The position numbers were made by a program, and so were the translations under genes. This document shows, piece after piece, positions 49,101-60,836 of a DNA stretch of 64,000 bases; within the stretch, counting starts at the first letter, position 1, and every line of letters begins with the position of its first letter. This stretch comes from Liolophura sinensis. Lineage: Eukaryota; Mollusca; Polyplacophora; Chitonida; Chitonidae. Location of the stretch: assembly GCF_032854445.1 (NCBI RefSeq), contig NC_088301.1, positions 56,618,512 through 56,682,511 of the forward strand, written 5' to 3'. The notes beneath the pieces were generated by a model. That model saw only the letters and a list, made by a program, of their open reading frames with translations, ran no database searches and was not told where the DNA came from.

Positions 49101-52100
49101 GATGGTATGTACCTCTCATAGCGAAAGAGGTATACACCCATTGCTTGAGGAGACCAAGTCGCTGTAAAACTTACACTTTAAACTTGGAGTGAGGCATAGC
49201 ATAATAGCATGCTGCTGTACATATAAATTGCACATGCCTCTGGGTTTTAAACTTTAAGAGATTAAATGCAATTATTAGTGAAGTCAAAGTGCATGTATTT
49301 TTGATTCTTGTCTTTTCCCTTTCAGTTTCGCTTTTCCAGAGTCAAGATGTCACAGGTAAGAAAAACAGTTTTATCCATACGAACCGAATCGATCATATCC
49401 AGTACATTCAATATTGGCGTACCTGGCAATTATAGATGCCTATATACGATTAGGATATAATAAATCTATAAAAAGTTACTACACACGTGCTTATGTTCAA
49501 ATTAATGTTATTTCACTAACGAATAATTTGTGGTCATAAATCACTTATGATATGATTTGTTTATGAACTACATGATATGCTAAAGTAACTATTATAGTTG
49601 TTTTAGACAGGCTGTTTCTGAGAAACCAAATTAATATTTAATCTAGAATTATATCGATATCAATAAACATATTATCGATACATATTTATAGATATCTATA
49701 AATAATTTATTGTTGTCGATTATTCTCGATTACGTGTTTATGTGGCTCCTCCAAGACACGATGGCCATTACGAACTTGTACTGTTGTTGACAGCTGACCC
49801 ATGCGCGTTAACCACCACTCTTGATGCTTGGGAACGGGATATAACTCTGGCGTTATCCAGTCCGGATCGGGGGTTGTGCGATCGAGGCCTCTTGGAAGGA
49901 TGGTACATGTTCGAGAATAAACAGAAACCCATGCAGATTCCCACACAATGTCTCCGAGTAAGTCATCTGGTCCAAATATCTAGTGAAGAATGTCCATTCA
50001 TGCAGGTGGTATATATGCAATGAAGATGCCAATCTCATTGGCCAAACTGATGTCTGACAATTTGTGGTTTGATTTAAGAAACAAGATGGTCTCAAAGAAG
50101 AAAATGAAATTACTTTAGAAAGCAATTACATCATAATATGTATTACATTCCCATACTGGAAGCTGTCAAAGGTACGATATAAGGCATAGATAATTCATCG
50201 CGCCAAAGATTTAGTCCAGTTGTGGTTTTAGTCGGCTTTGTACTATATGATCTGTGTTTCTGTCAATTTTGTGTGACCTGTTTTTAATAGCCTTAACTTA
50301 AGCAGTTATAACGCATTAAACAGTTGGCCCAGGCAGTGGTTAGAACAGTATTTGAATACAGATTTCAATCTTTCACGTAGAACATTCCTTGTGCCTTTTT
50401 CAACATCATTGAAAATTGTTGACTGCTTCCCTTTGCTAGATTTTCGAACTTTATACACTTTCTTGTTTCTTTAGTTGTCTGTGTTAAATGTAGTTTTGGG
50501 AATTGTTCCGGCGATTACCGACCTGGAATTTTGGTTGACGGCTGATATATATGAATGAATGTCGGTGTCGAGACATAGATTGCATACCAATTTTTGTAAA
50601 GGCAGATGTATAAAAGGGAAATGTAACTGGTAACGTTTGGGTATTGATTCTTGAAACATCCAGTCATTTATTACTTTTTCTGTATACTTGATTTCGAGAC
50701 TTAATCAGGGCCAAAGAAGATATACACTTATATGAGGTAAACAAATTCCTGGGATCCGATTTCTAGAATTTTGTATGTCACTATAAAATCAAGTCTGGTT
50801 CCTCTTCGTTCCTGGATCATGTCCATTGGTGCGTGGGACCAGTTTTTGTGAACGGCTTGTCGAAAGACAACATGTATCACCTTGAGTCATTCTGGAGTTG
50901 CCCCTGCAGTCCACTTTATGGTCTCTTCAGTGGATATGAACATATAAGAAGCTATTGTCAGGAGAAGCTATTGCCATGTGCAAATAGCTGGTGCACCAAT
51001 CCAAAGGAATGTATAAAGAGAAACAAAATTTCCCCAAAATACACAATGTAACAAAATTAAAGACAAGAATAAACAAATACAATGTAAACCAAATAATTCG
51101 GGAAAGTAAAGAAGAGGTTAATTTGAAATGCTGTTATACCTTGAATACCAGTAATGTACTAAAGTTATCTACATGTATATATCAAGCCAATGTAAAAGCT
51201 GGTTGATCTATTACCAAGCCTTTAAACAAGCATTCGTTTGGCCCTATCGACTAAAGCTTTTTCATACAGTTTGTAAACTTTAGCAAAGTCGCTACACTTA
51301 CTAAACATACTCCAAGACTGCCTGGAATAGTAAGATGGTGATAAACAAAGGAGACTATGTATGTACATATATGTTCTTGGCCTGAAATGAGTCCTGGGAT
51401 ACGTGCGGATGTGATGAGGCTATTGGAGCACGACACTGGGCTGTTTAAAATGAGTATGTGTTTCATATTTTTGAGTGTTTGTGTGTCGCAAAGCGAGCGA
51501 GGTTTTTGTTTTAGAGCTATATGAGTGAGTCAGTTTCTTAGAAATACACTAACATCCATGTATGGACACGCTGATTATGCATGGGATCGTATATTTTGTC
51601 AAAATCTTGTTCCTAGATTTATAAATATTTGGAGGATGAGTTAATCACATCTATCTTCAAAATCTGGAGTTAGGTGGGGCTCTGTTTGATAAGACATGTT
51701 TATTTCCAGCTCTTGAAACAGAACTAAAAGCCTGAGGTTAAGTTAGTAAGGAGGTCTACTCCCTTATTTGGGCGGCAAATGCCAGGATGTCAACTTATCC
51801 ACCTCATTAAAACTCTCCATTTAGGGTTGGCTGCATTCCTGGATGACATAGATATCCTAAAAAAATGTGTCATATAAGGCGGTTCTTTTACAGAAAACCA
51901 AAATTATTTCCTTTCTCTGATATCCCTTTTCCCAACATTCTGATATCTTACATCACTTCAATGCACAATATTTCAACGAGAGTTTCATATATACATGGTT
52001 TCCTTATATTTTTCAAACTTAAGCCAGAACATTAATGTTTGCTCCTTTAACTTTAACAACACCTGATACAGCTAAGCCAACCATTTCCTCCTTCGCCAAT

Positions 52101-55100
52101 TTTTCTTCCAAAATACTACCGCTATGCAATTAAACACACACAATTTTCTGTATTTTTTCTCTTAAAATCTTGTGTAAACAAACGTGAATTTTACCACTAA
52201 CATCAACAAGAACCACTATAAAATTTTAACACTACAGATACAGTAATACCAGATTACTGAAAATACCAGATAACTAAAGAAATTTAGTAATAAAGAATGA
52301 CTGGACTGTCCACAGGAATATCAAACATGGAGTAGGTTTCAAGTAGATACAATTCCCGATGATGGGAGTGATAACCAGTGCTACTTGGAGCCTTCGTGGC
52401 TTAGTGGGTTAGCGCGATAGCGCAGCGTAATGACCCAGGAGCCTCTCACCAATGTGGTCGCTGTGAGTTCAAGTCCAGCTCATGCAGACTTCCTCTCCGG
52501 CCGTAAGTGGGAAGGTCTGTCAGCAACTTGCGGACGGTCGTGGGTTTCCCCAGCCCGGTTTCCTCCCTCCATAATGCTGGCCACCGTCGTATAAGAGAAA
52601 TTTTCTTGAGTATGGCGTAAAACACCAATCAAATAAATAAATAAATAAACCAATGATACTTCATGTTTTAAATGTGAGGCTGTAGTTTTAGAGCCATGGT
52701 CTTTACCAGGAAGCACTAAATACTTCATACTTCTAGACATAAGTTGTGTCTACTAATTCATGCCAATGTTAACGTTGCTTTTAACATCATTTTCTTGGGT
52801 GATGTATCCGTGTATATCCCTTTGTAGCAGACTTTTGTAAGTGTTAATTGACCACACCACGAATGACTGGTACATTCTTGTGTGTAGCTTATCGACAAAT
52901 GAGAAAGCAAAAAGATAATCAAAAGAGCCAACATTGGGTTGAACTCCGGTCTCTTGTTCGTGAGGATAATGGTTTAACCACTTGGCCATTGCACCTGGGT
53001 GTATTCATGTAGTGCAATAAAATTTTCCGTCTTACAGGACATATGCGGGCCTACAAAATATGCACAGATTGTTATTAGCAAAACCACAGTTTTAAACTCT
53101 TTATTAATGGACATTTTTACAGCAAAACATATGTGGGACCGGATTGCCATACTGGCTGGACCTTGGTGAAGGGGGAATGTTACCTGGCCAAGGTCAACAG
53201 GTGAATGCTTCCTTCTGCGCCTCTTTTGATGTGCTCGGCTCAGTAGACTGCTGTGTGCTGAGAATGCCAACTCAGGTGCACAACTGTGGTAATGGCTTTG
53301 CGTACTACCTTCGGCCGACGGACAGATGCCCTGTTGCCTACTGCGCTTACGGTAAATAGTTGACTGACATGCACATCTCATAAATTCATATAAAATGTGT
53401 TTATTATTACATTGAGCTTTAGCTTGCCTGCAATGTTCATGCACAAATGCAACCTGAGAAACAGGTATAAAGCATTAAGCACGTATTGTGTGAATAATTT
53501 TCAATTGTGAGCTTTTGCCATGAACTGTTGTATACTGAAATTTTTCTGTTCGGGTTACAATGTCAATAACTATACCGGTACCAAATATGATGTGGTAACT
53601 AGATGCACTACGCTGACAGACCCTGGATTCTGGACGTTGCACAAGGAGATAAAGTGATGTTAGGATTATGTTCTCGACTGGTGTCTACCATGTGCTTAAG
53701 AAAACTTAAGCGCTACATATGACAACAGAAAGGGGGTCACCAAACCCTGAATTTGAAATAAGGCTGCAGACATTATTTATCAGGGACTGTCTCTTTGGAG
53801 AATTCATAATATGGCTTCACCATTGTGTCACCTTCTTGCTAGGGAGAAAACATTGCAGTTCCAACATCTGTTTATGAAAATCCGCTGTGTTCTTGTCACT
53901 GCTCTTGTTTGTAGATCCAACACAAGGTTTGAACTCAATGTACATTACACAAAGAGGTCAGAACTCTTCAGAACTGACAACGCTTGGGCCAGCAAGTGAT
54001 GCAAGCTCTGGTGAGTACTAAAGCCTAAATCAGAAAGTGTAATGAAAATTGACTTTCAGAACTGGCAGTTACCTTTACGAAATTACATGTGTCAAAAATT
54101 CAAGAAATTAAATTATTCACACGTCACAGTGGATAGGGAAAGTAAGAACATTTTTATTAATGCACTTGATTAAACGTGTCCATGTCAGCTTTATCTAAAA
54201 TGTTATTAAAGTACATATTTACACAAACCAGTAAGAATAGATGCAAAAGATGAAAATGTTCGTAGATACTGCTCTTAATATCATCAGTAAACTCAGTACA
54301 CAATTTTGCTCCGATTCTGTAACTAGGTGATGATGTTAAGCCCACGAAAGGTAGCACAAAACCTGGTGTAACAGAGCTGAAAAGTACTACACCAGTTTCC
54401 ACTGAAGCGAGGACATCAGTTGCCCAAGACTTAGTCCTTAATGTAACCAGTTCAGCAACACCTGGCCCTGAACAAGGGAAAGATTCTTCCAATGACTCAT
54501 CAGCTTTACAGGACTCCGGGGATGTATCGCCAGGTGACCTGGCAAGAGTGATACAGTCGGGTGATCAGGCACCTGAGAACAAGACTGTCAATAGTACAGT
54601 GGAGAGCATCACAGGTGTGCAGAGCAATGTGGACAGCAACCAGACTAGCAGCCCTACAAGTGTCAACCTTTCTCCAACATCCACAGCTACTTACGATCTG
54701 GGTTTTGAACAGGCTGGCTCATCAATTCTAGACAAAACAGTCAGGGTACCCAACAGAACTCCTTCTACCCCAGATACAGCTGCACAAGCCACTACAGTAG
54801 GTATTTATCCAGGTGAGATGTTGGTGGAGCCCACCCAACCATCGAGTAAAGCACCCTCGGTTACAGACAGTGACGCTCCAATGGATGCGGCTACCAAAGC
54901 TTCCATAACATCAAAGACGGCAGTGCCAAAAGTAACCGTAACGATCTCTACAATGCAGCAACAAACTACAAAGCCAGGTCCAGTCACACCTGTGTCAGGA
55001 ACAGTCTCAACTGTGAAAACAGATACACCTGGATCAGTGGAAACACCTCCAGAAGTTGCAACCAAAGCTTTGGAAGTTGCGACTGAGGCAGCAACCAAAG

Positions 55101-58100
55101 CTTCGGTAGTAACACCGGCTAGATCAACATCTGCGAGATCAACACCTGTAATTGCACATTCATCTACTGTACATGATCAGACCAGTGCTGCTACCATCAC
55201 AGTGCTTAATCAGACAGTGACAAAACCTGTCCCGTCAACAAATTCAGAAGCCGGGACCATAAGTCAGAAACAAGTTACACAGGCTCCTCAGGTAATGCAG
55301 AATTTCTTGGTTTGGACAAAATCGTAAATTGTTTCTGAAACAAAAACTGAATAAAACAACATAACAATAATAAATTGGCCGACATAATTATCACATGAAA
55401 AACATACCCTTTTCATAAAGAATCAATTTGAACACTAAGACGAATAAAAATTTGGTTTAATTATCAAATTAAGAAAAACATCTGTACATTAAATCGTCTC
55501 ATTTGCCAGTCTGTATTTTTCAGTGTTTTTCCATTTGACAAACAATGATTCTTCCTTGTAACTGTGGTATTCTTTCAGAAACTCGAGATAAGGTATTTGA
55601 ATCCACGAAGTATCATTAAATCTTTACAATTGCTTTTGATAAATTTATACTTTTTCCCCAGTTAGGACATTATGTTTGCTGTGGTAATTGCAAATGCTTC
55701 TTACTTGACAAAAATACTCCATATATCTTTATAAACTGACATTAAGAAATTATAGACAATTTTTTGGTTTTACTGCAGACTGGAACTATTGATCCTTCTG
55801 TCATTGCCAAAGAATCTATTTTGTTGAAAATTACAGGTAAAAAGGTAAGTAAATTCAGAAAATTTGTCTAAAGGAAAGTGGGCGTGTGTCAGAAAAATTT
55901 TTTAGCATGACAATTTGAACTGTAAATTGTTGTCAATAGTCAATGCTAACTTTACATTTCATTTGGGTACATTTTGGATCAGGAACTTAACTTTGGTGGC
56001 AAAGCTACCAAAGAGCTCACATGCAAGAGACAAATGAGAGGCAAGAGTTCAGTTCAATACATGAAGTTGTGAAACCTTAACATGGATTCAAATACAAAAA
56101 ATTTATACCATGAATTTTGTAATTAGGGTAAACACTGAAGGCCTTAACATGAAATAGCACATTCTCCTCATGTTATTGTGCTTGCAGGGCTCTTTGAAAT
56201 ACATTAACATTTATCTCAACATTGATACTAATGTACAATAGACAAAATCTTGAATTTTTCATTTCACTGTAATTAATATGCACACTCGCAATCACTAATG
56301 GAACATATCCCTCATGTTATTCTGCTCTACATATATGCAAAACATTAGCTCAATAAATGCTGTAGTTAAGATACCACCCCTGACATTTAATTCAACATTG
56401 GTTTCCCTCTTACTGGAAGCCGATACCAGTTGTATGACATATACTACTTTGTATTGGCGAGCTAAACAACAAAGCAAAATAGTTTTTTACTTGATATTAC
56501 TTAATATGGTTACATCCTGTCAAGTGAAGACTATGAAGCTCTGTCTGCCTAATAAAGCTCCATTCAAATAATGTCATGTATTTATTGGTATTTATACACT
56601 GCACTCAGGAATTGTTCACCTATGCACAATGACGAGTTTTAAAGGTAGAGACATCATGCCATTTATTGTAATAACTTGTGCATGTAGAAGATTATGTGAT
56701 CTTAACCTCTCTAAAAGAAGACTAGGAGAGATTTTCTTCAACCAAAAGGAAGCACCACCTTTTCATGAAACGTTAAAAGTAGTTTTAGTAAGCTCACGTT
56801 AAACCTGGGATATTCTCTTGAATTGAATATTGTTTTTGCAGATAACCTCTGAGAGAGTCAAAGAAGCTTTGATTCAAGGTATCCTACGCAGGTGTCAAGT
56901 TGGTTTACACACGGCGTCACATTCAGTCAAACAGGTGTTTTTCAAGTACAACCTTTGTGACACATTTTCCCGAAGAAAGCGAAGAGAGGCCACAGGCTTG
57001 GAGCCTGTGCTGACAGGGTCATTTAATGATGAATCTGGAACTTTCCACTCTAATGTAGCCTTAACTAAGACCAATGGCACCAGTGGTGAGTTACAGCTGT
57101 TAAACAAACTCAGAATGCTGACTGACTCGTGCAAGTAGGGTTTTCTTTCTTTCTTTCATCTCAAGCTTGATAAGGTTACAAAACTGTCCCGATCATAATC
57201 AAGGCTGGTGGTACTAGTATTACTTCGAAGCAGAATTTTATCTCAGATTTATAACTGCCATGATACTAATACAATGTACCAAAATAATAAAAACTGAGGG
57301 AAAATTCCATTGTAACAAATCCTTAATTGCATTGCTTTCATTTACATGCAGTGACCGAAATATTTCTCTTGTCGAGGAAAAGAAAAAAAAACTAAACGAA
57401 TGTATCGCGTAACCTAACTTGATCCACTTGAGATGCAGTCATGAAGCCTTACATTTGCAACATTTTGTTCTTCCAGTCAGACATATTTGGCTATTTTGAT
57501 TCTGTATCAGCTAATAAATCTCAAATAGCGGATATCTCATATTGTGGTATTTTGTCTTTGTGCAGCTACCGTAATATCCCAAGAAGATCTACTGACTCTA
57601 TTCCAAGATGAGGAAATTGCAGACACATTCCTGTCCGAGGTAAAAATTGTTGGTAGAGAATATACCGTGTACATACTTGTATTTCTGGTGTTGTTCCATA
57701 CATGATACATGAATGTGTCTTTCTTATTTCAAATTTGGTTATTCTGTGCAACTCAAGGGGCATATACCAATGTGACATCTCTCCACACTATACTTTGCCA
57801 TGAACATTATGTCAGGTTTGTGCTGCGAGTGTTTTGTAAGTCGGGCACGAGGAGTATAGAATAGTTGCTTTGGAAATTCTATAGTGTCCTCTACTTTTCT
57901 GAAATAGCCATTTAACTGAGCAATATAGTAACAATTTATGGCAGATGGTTCACATGGATGTGTTGGCCAAAGGGAGTGATTCCAGAAAATCATTTATTAG
58001 ACATAATTTTAAAAAGAAGTGTACTTCAAAGTTGCATTGTACGACCCAAAATTACAAAAAAAAATGTTTTATTTAGGTTGGGGTGTCGGAAGCAGAGGTA

Positions 58101-58993
58101 TGTGCTCAGAAGACTGGCGACTGCAAAGTTGTGAAATCAACAAACAGTACCTCCCACAAAGAGATCCACATCAAGGAAGGGGAGGATACCTTTCGTTCAT
58201 ATCTTACCCTGATCATTGCTATGACCGTGATAGGCTCTCTGTGCCTCATCATTATCATTGTTGGCTTGGTGTACATGAGGTGCTCAAACCGTGGGAGCTG
58301 GAACAATGACTATAACAGCATTGTAAGTCTGCACCTGTGTATCTGGTTAGCGTACACAAATGACAGGGATCAGGCCCTTGGATCATATAACTGTCTTAGA
58401 CATAGGTAACATTTAACCTTAACACTAATGTTTAGTTTTGTCAAGAGGGCCCAAGACAACTCATAGTGTCAAACTAAAAATCCTTAAAATAATCACTATT
58501 TTAGCGCAGTAAACTGTTTGAAGTTAAGAATAAGTATGACTGAAGTCTTAGATAGCTTTGTGATCAGAGCCTTTTAGAAATATTTCCCACATTAACAGCA
58601 TGGTATGTCATCTTGCATGTGATAAACTCAGAAATGATTACCATGTTATCACAACTGATTTTAACACCCAAATCATCCCGAATTAGATTTTAGGATTTTA
58701 AATCTCAACTGTCATCCGGACATTTTATGTCAATGCCACAGTTTATCACATAGGAACGATCCCGACTGGATGGCAAGATGAAGAACACCAGTGCCATTGA
58801 GAACCCTGCCTCCGATGCAGAAATCATGAAAGATGAGGGAGAAATGAGAGAGAAAGATGGTGATCCCTTGACCTCTGTGAATGGCAGCCCTCATTGCAAC
58901 TACCCTGACGATGACAATGGCTGGGTGGTTCCTTATGATCAGTTGACCATGGAGGAACGAGCCTTACCAGGAGTGGCAGACACCAAGTTATAA
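46113..58993 (+). CDS. Membrane sialomucin: D8C domain plus podocalyxin/CD34-like tail
   Basis: Eleven exons join in phase: 46113-46161, 49326-49355, 49794-49957, 53123-53351, 53915-54010, 54327-55291, 55779-55844, 56842-57085, 57566-57639, 58077-58322, 58754-58993 (about 800 aa). Residues 1-25 form a signal peptide (YKVFIIAMVSLF core). Residues about 28-157 are a uromodulin/GP2-type D8C domain: DPC, CDRGLLEGWYMF, TQC, ICG, FC, DCC, C, RCPVAYC, matching family cysteine spacing. Residues about 158-511 are a Ser/Thr/Pro-rich mucin region with N-glycosylation sites (NST, NQT, NRT). Residues about 512-680 form a globular region with four cysteines (about 551, 572, 648, 655) and RRKRR at 577-581. 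A TM helix lies at about 682-705. The tail has ENPASDAEIMKDEGEMREK, VNGS, DNGWVVPYDQLT and terminal DTKL, closely resembling podocalyxin/endoglycan tails (SWIVPLDNLT, DTHL), which bind NHERF PDZ proteins. Likely a cell-surface anti-adhesive or epithelial polarity protein. The tail homology is inferred by eye. Confidence 0.85.
46162..49325 (+). other. Intron 1 of the sialomucin gene, nothing recognised
   Basis: This 3.2-kb intron separates most of the signal peptide from a 30-bp second exon. It is AT-rich and holds only short open frames without conserved peptides; a GC-richer patch lies near 48370-48480. No SINE of family A or B was seen. Confidence 0.6.
52386..52650 (+). mobile_element. SINE family A, full-length copy
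   Basis: GAGCCTTCGTGGCTTAGTGG (A box), GTGAGTTCAAGTCCAGCTCA (B box), CTCCCTCCATAATGCTGGCC (body), GAGTATGGCGTAAAACACCA, then ATCAAATAAATAAATAAATA tail. In intron 3 of the sialomucin gene, on the sense strand. Confidence 0.85.
52924..53000 (-). repeat. tRNA-like pseudogene or SINE head
   Basis: Reverse strand contains AATGGCCAAGTGGTTAAACC (A-box like) and, about 40 bp later, CCGGAGTTCAACCC (B-box like). The outer stem does not close into an acceptor arm, so this is not a functional tRNA gene; it is more likely the head of a third tRNA-derived SINE. In intron 3 of the sialomucin gene. Confidence 0.45.
56575..56632 (-). mobile_element. Fragment of SINE family A 3' end
   Basis: ATTTATTGGTATTTATACAC, CACTCAGGAATTGTTCACCT and the following bases are a diverged reverse copy of the family A terminus (TTGGTGTTTTACGCTGTACT, CAAGAATATTTCAC). 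In intron 7 of the sialomucin gene. Confidence 0.5.
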
Positions 58994-60348
58994 CAGAGAA
59001 TGACAATCGAGCCATTTGGTTGTGTGGGAGAAGAGCGAGAGGAAGAAAACTAGTTCAGAAACTAGTCATAGTGCAGCATTCATGTCCTTCTTTTATAAAA
59101 GAGAAATATCAAAGAGGATCTTTTATGAGCAAGATTTTATTGGGTGGTTGTGCTGTTGTTGACAAGACTGAGTTCAAAACCTGCCTTCAGCGTGTGAATT
59201 TAGGCCACACGAGGTGAGAAGTAAGCGCTGTTTTTAGGTCTGCTAAATCAATCAATTATGTGAAGCCAATTTAAGATTTTTTTAAGTATTAAAGATCAAA
59301 TTACAAACTTCTATAAACTAGTTCTTTAAAATGGTCTTTTTATTTGAGAGATTCTTTAAATGTTTACTCTAATGCAGAGTTAAAAATAATATTTTTTTTA
59401 TTTGTTTACCTTTAAGTTTCATTACCACCAATGCATTGATGAAGTCAATCGTTTATTTGGCAGTTAAGTCAGGCCTATGTTATAAAATCTGTCAGCCCAA
59501 TCTGACTTGTACATGTATATCAGTATCCACGTGGAAAGGGTTGGGTGAAACAAATACTGTGTAAACTTCCCAAATAAGCTGATGACGATACACACCTTAA
59601 ATTATTGCACTATGCATTGTTAACTGGTGAATTCCATTATAATAAGTACATGACATATGTGCTTCCAAAAAGAGCCAGGTGTGTACAAAATGGTGTGCTT
59701 GGATTAAATGAATACCACGAAAACACAGTTTCATTATTTGTAAATGTTTCTTGTCACATTTAAATGTTATTTTGTATTCTGTTTCATGCAAAGTGTATCC
59801 CATACTCCTTACAGCGCATGCGTCGTTATTTACCTTTCACTTTACATCACCAATAGTAAATTTTATACAGAAATCTTGAACAACGCCGAGGTCACTTGGG
59901 TCACGGTGATGAGGCAGGAAGTGATGTTAGAAAACACAAAAAAATCGTCTCAACCTTTGTCTCTAATAATAGTCTAATAATATACACATGTAATCTTTAT
60001 CTAGAGTATGTACAACATGATTCCAAGCAATACCTAAAACAACTGTATTGATGAATGCTGATTAAATAGTTCCACGGGAGGAGACAAGTGATGAGGCTAA
60101 GCCTAAACAAGCCTACGTGGGTCTCAAAGGCTCCAATGGTCAATCTTGTCTCTTGGTGGCAGTGGGGTAAAGCGAAAGGTGGAGAGCTACTCATGCACTG
60201 TAAGGAGTGCGAGTGTATCGTTAAGAAGTGTAAATTCCGTATTAGTGTAATATACTCTATTGCTGACAGATGGTTGATGTTTGTAATGTTTATCTAATGT
60301 CAGCTTGACAGTTTACCACAATTGTATCTATTGTATTTTGCTATTAAA
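58994..60348 (+). other. Probable 3' UTR of the sialomucin gene
   Basis: No conserved coding sequence follows the TAA at 58991-58993. An ATTAAA hexamer at 60343-60348 is a plausible first polyadenylation signal; AATAAA at 62490-62495 is an alternative that would make a 3.5-kb 3' UTR. ARE-like AT-rich stretches occur near 59270-59410. Confidence 0.45.
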
Positions 60349-60530
60349 GGACTGCTTGATTATACACAGTTTGTGCGAGTGAAATAGATCCCATGAAAGT
60401 TGTATTTAAAGAGTTACTTCAGTCCAGGTGATAATCTTTATAATTATATTAAGGAAACACTTTGGATCAAAAGGATTCGGATCATAAAGTACAGTTCATT
60501 TGCTGCTGTCACCATCACGATGACGTGTTC

Positions 60531-60836
60531 TTACTTGGAAAGCAACCCAGGCTGTTGATCTTCGCCATGCATTTCTTCCATAATGACAGAAATGTTAACA
60601 TGACACTGGGGCAACTCTTTAAACCTGTTTATTAGTTCCAACCTGTTACAAGTTTGTAGCTTTGTACATTCGGAGGGTTGTAAAGTGTGCAACACCTGGT
60701 TTACTTCAACCTCAGTTGTGTACTGTCTTACGAACAGGGACTTTAACAAGCTAGTGAACTTCTTCAAGTTGGACAGGTATAGCGTATATAAAATGTCTAA
60801 AGGTATTTGAGATGTAGCGTAAGTCGTCCAGGGCAT
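60531..60836 (-). CDS. Unassigned open frame, possible terminal exon or remnant
   Basis: About 101 codons ending LLSK and TAA, with coding-like composition (LKKFTSLLKSLFVRQYTTEV, VNQVLHTLQPSECTKLQ, RFKELPQCHVNISVIMEEMH). The first 90 bp are also open in a second frame (MKYALDDLRYISNTFRHF), so either the start is ambiguous or the sequence carries a frameshift. No domain recognised. No upstream exon identified at higher coordinates. May be a gene remnant or chance. Confidence 0.3.
   Translation of the reverse strand: MPWTTYATSQIPLDILYTLYLSNLKKFTSLLKSLFVRQYTTEVEVNQVLHTLQPSECTKLQTCNRLELINRFKELPQCHVNISVIMEEMHGEDQQPGLLSK

Noticed and set aside
49019-49170. tRNA-like words (GCATTCGAACAGGC) suggesting a tRNA gene
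   Set aside because: No matching A box, acceptor stem or anticodon arm at correct spacing on either strand.
49706-49793. Extension of sialomucin exon 3 to the left, since the frame stays open (VYVAPPRHDGHYELVLLLT)
   Set aside because: No AG acceptor in the required phase occurs in 49706-49742. The AG at 49792-49793 after a pyrimidine-rich tract gives exact phase and starts right at ADPC, the usual beginning of D8C.
54805-55098. Minus-strand open frame of about 97 codons
   Set aside because: It is the antisense shadow of the Ser/Thr-rich mucin exon; low-complexity ACA/ACT codons leave the opposite strand stop-free.
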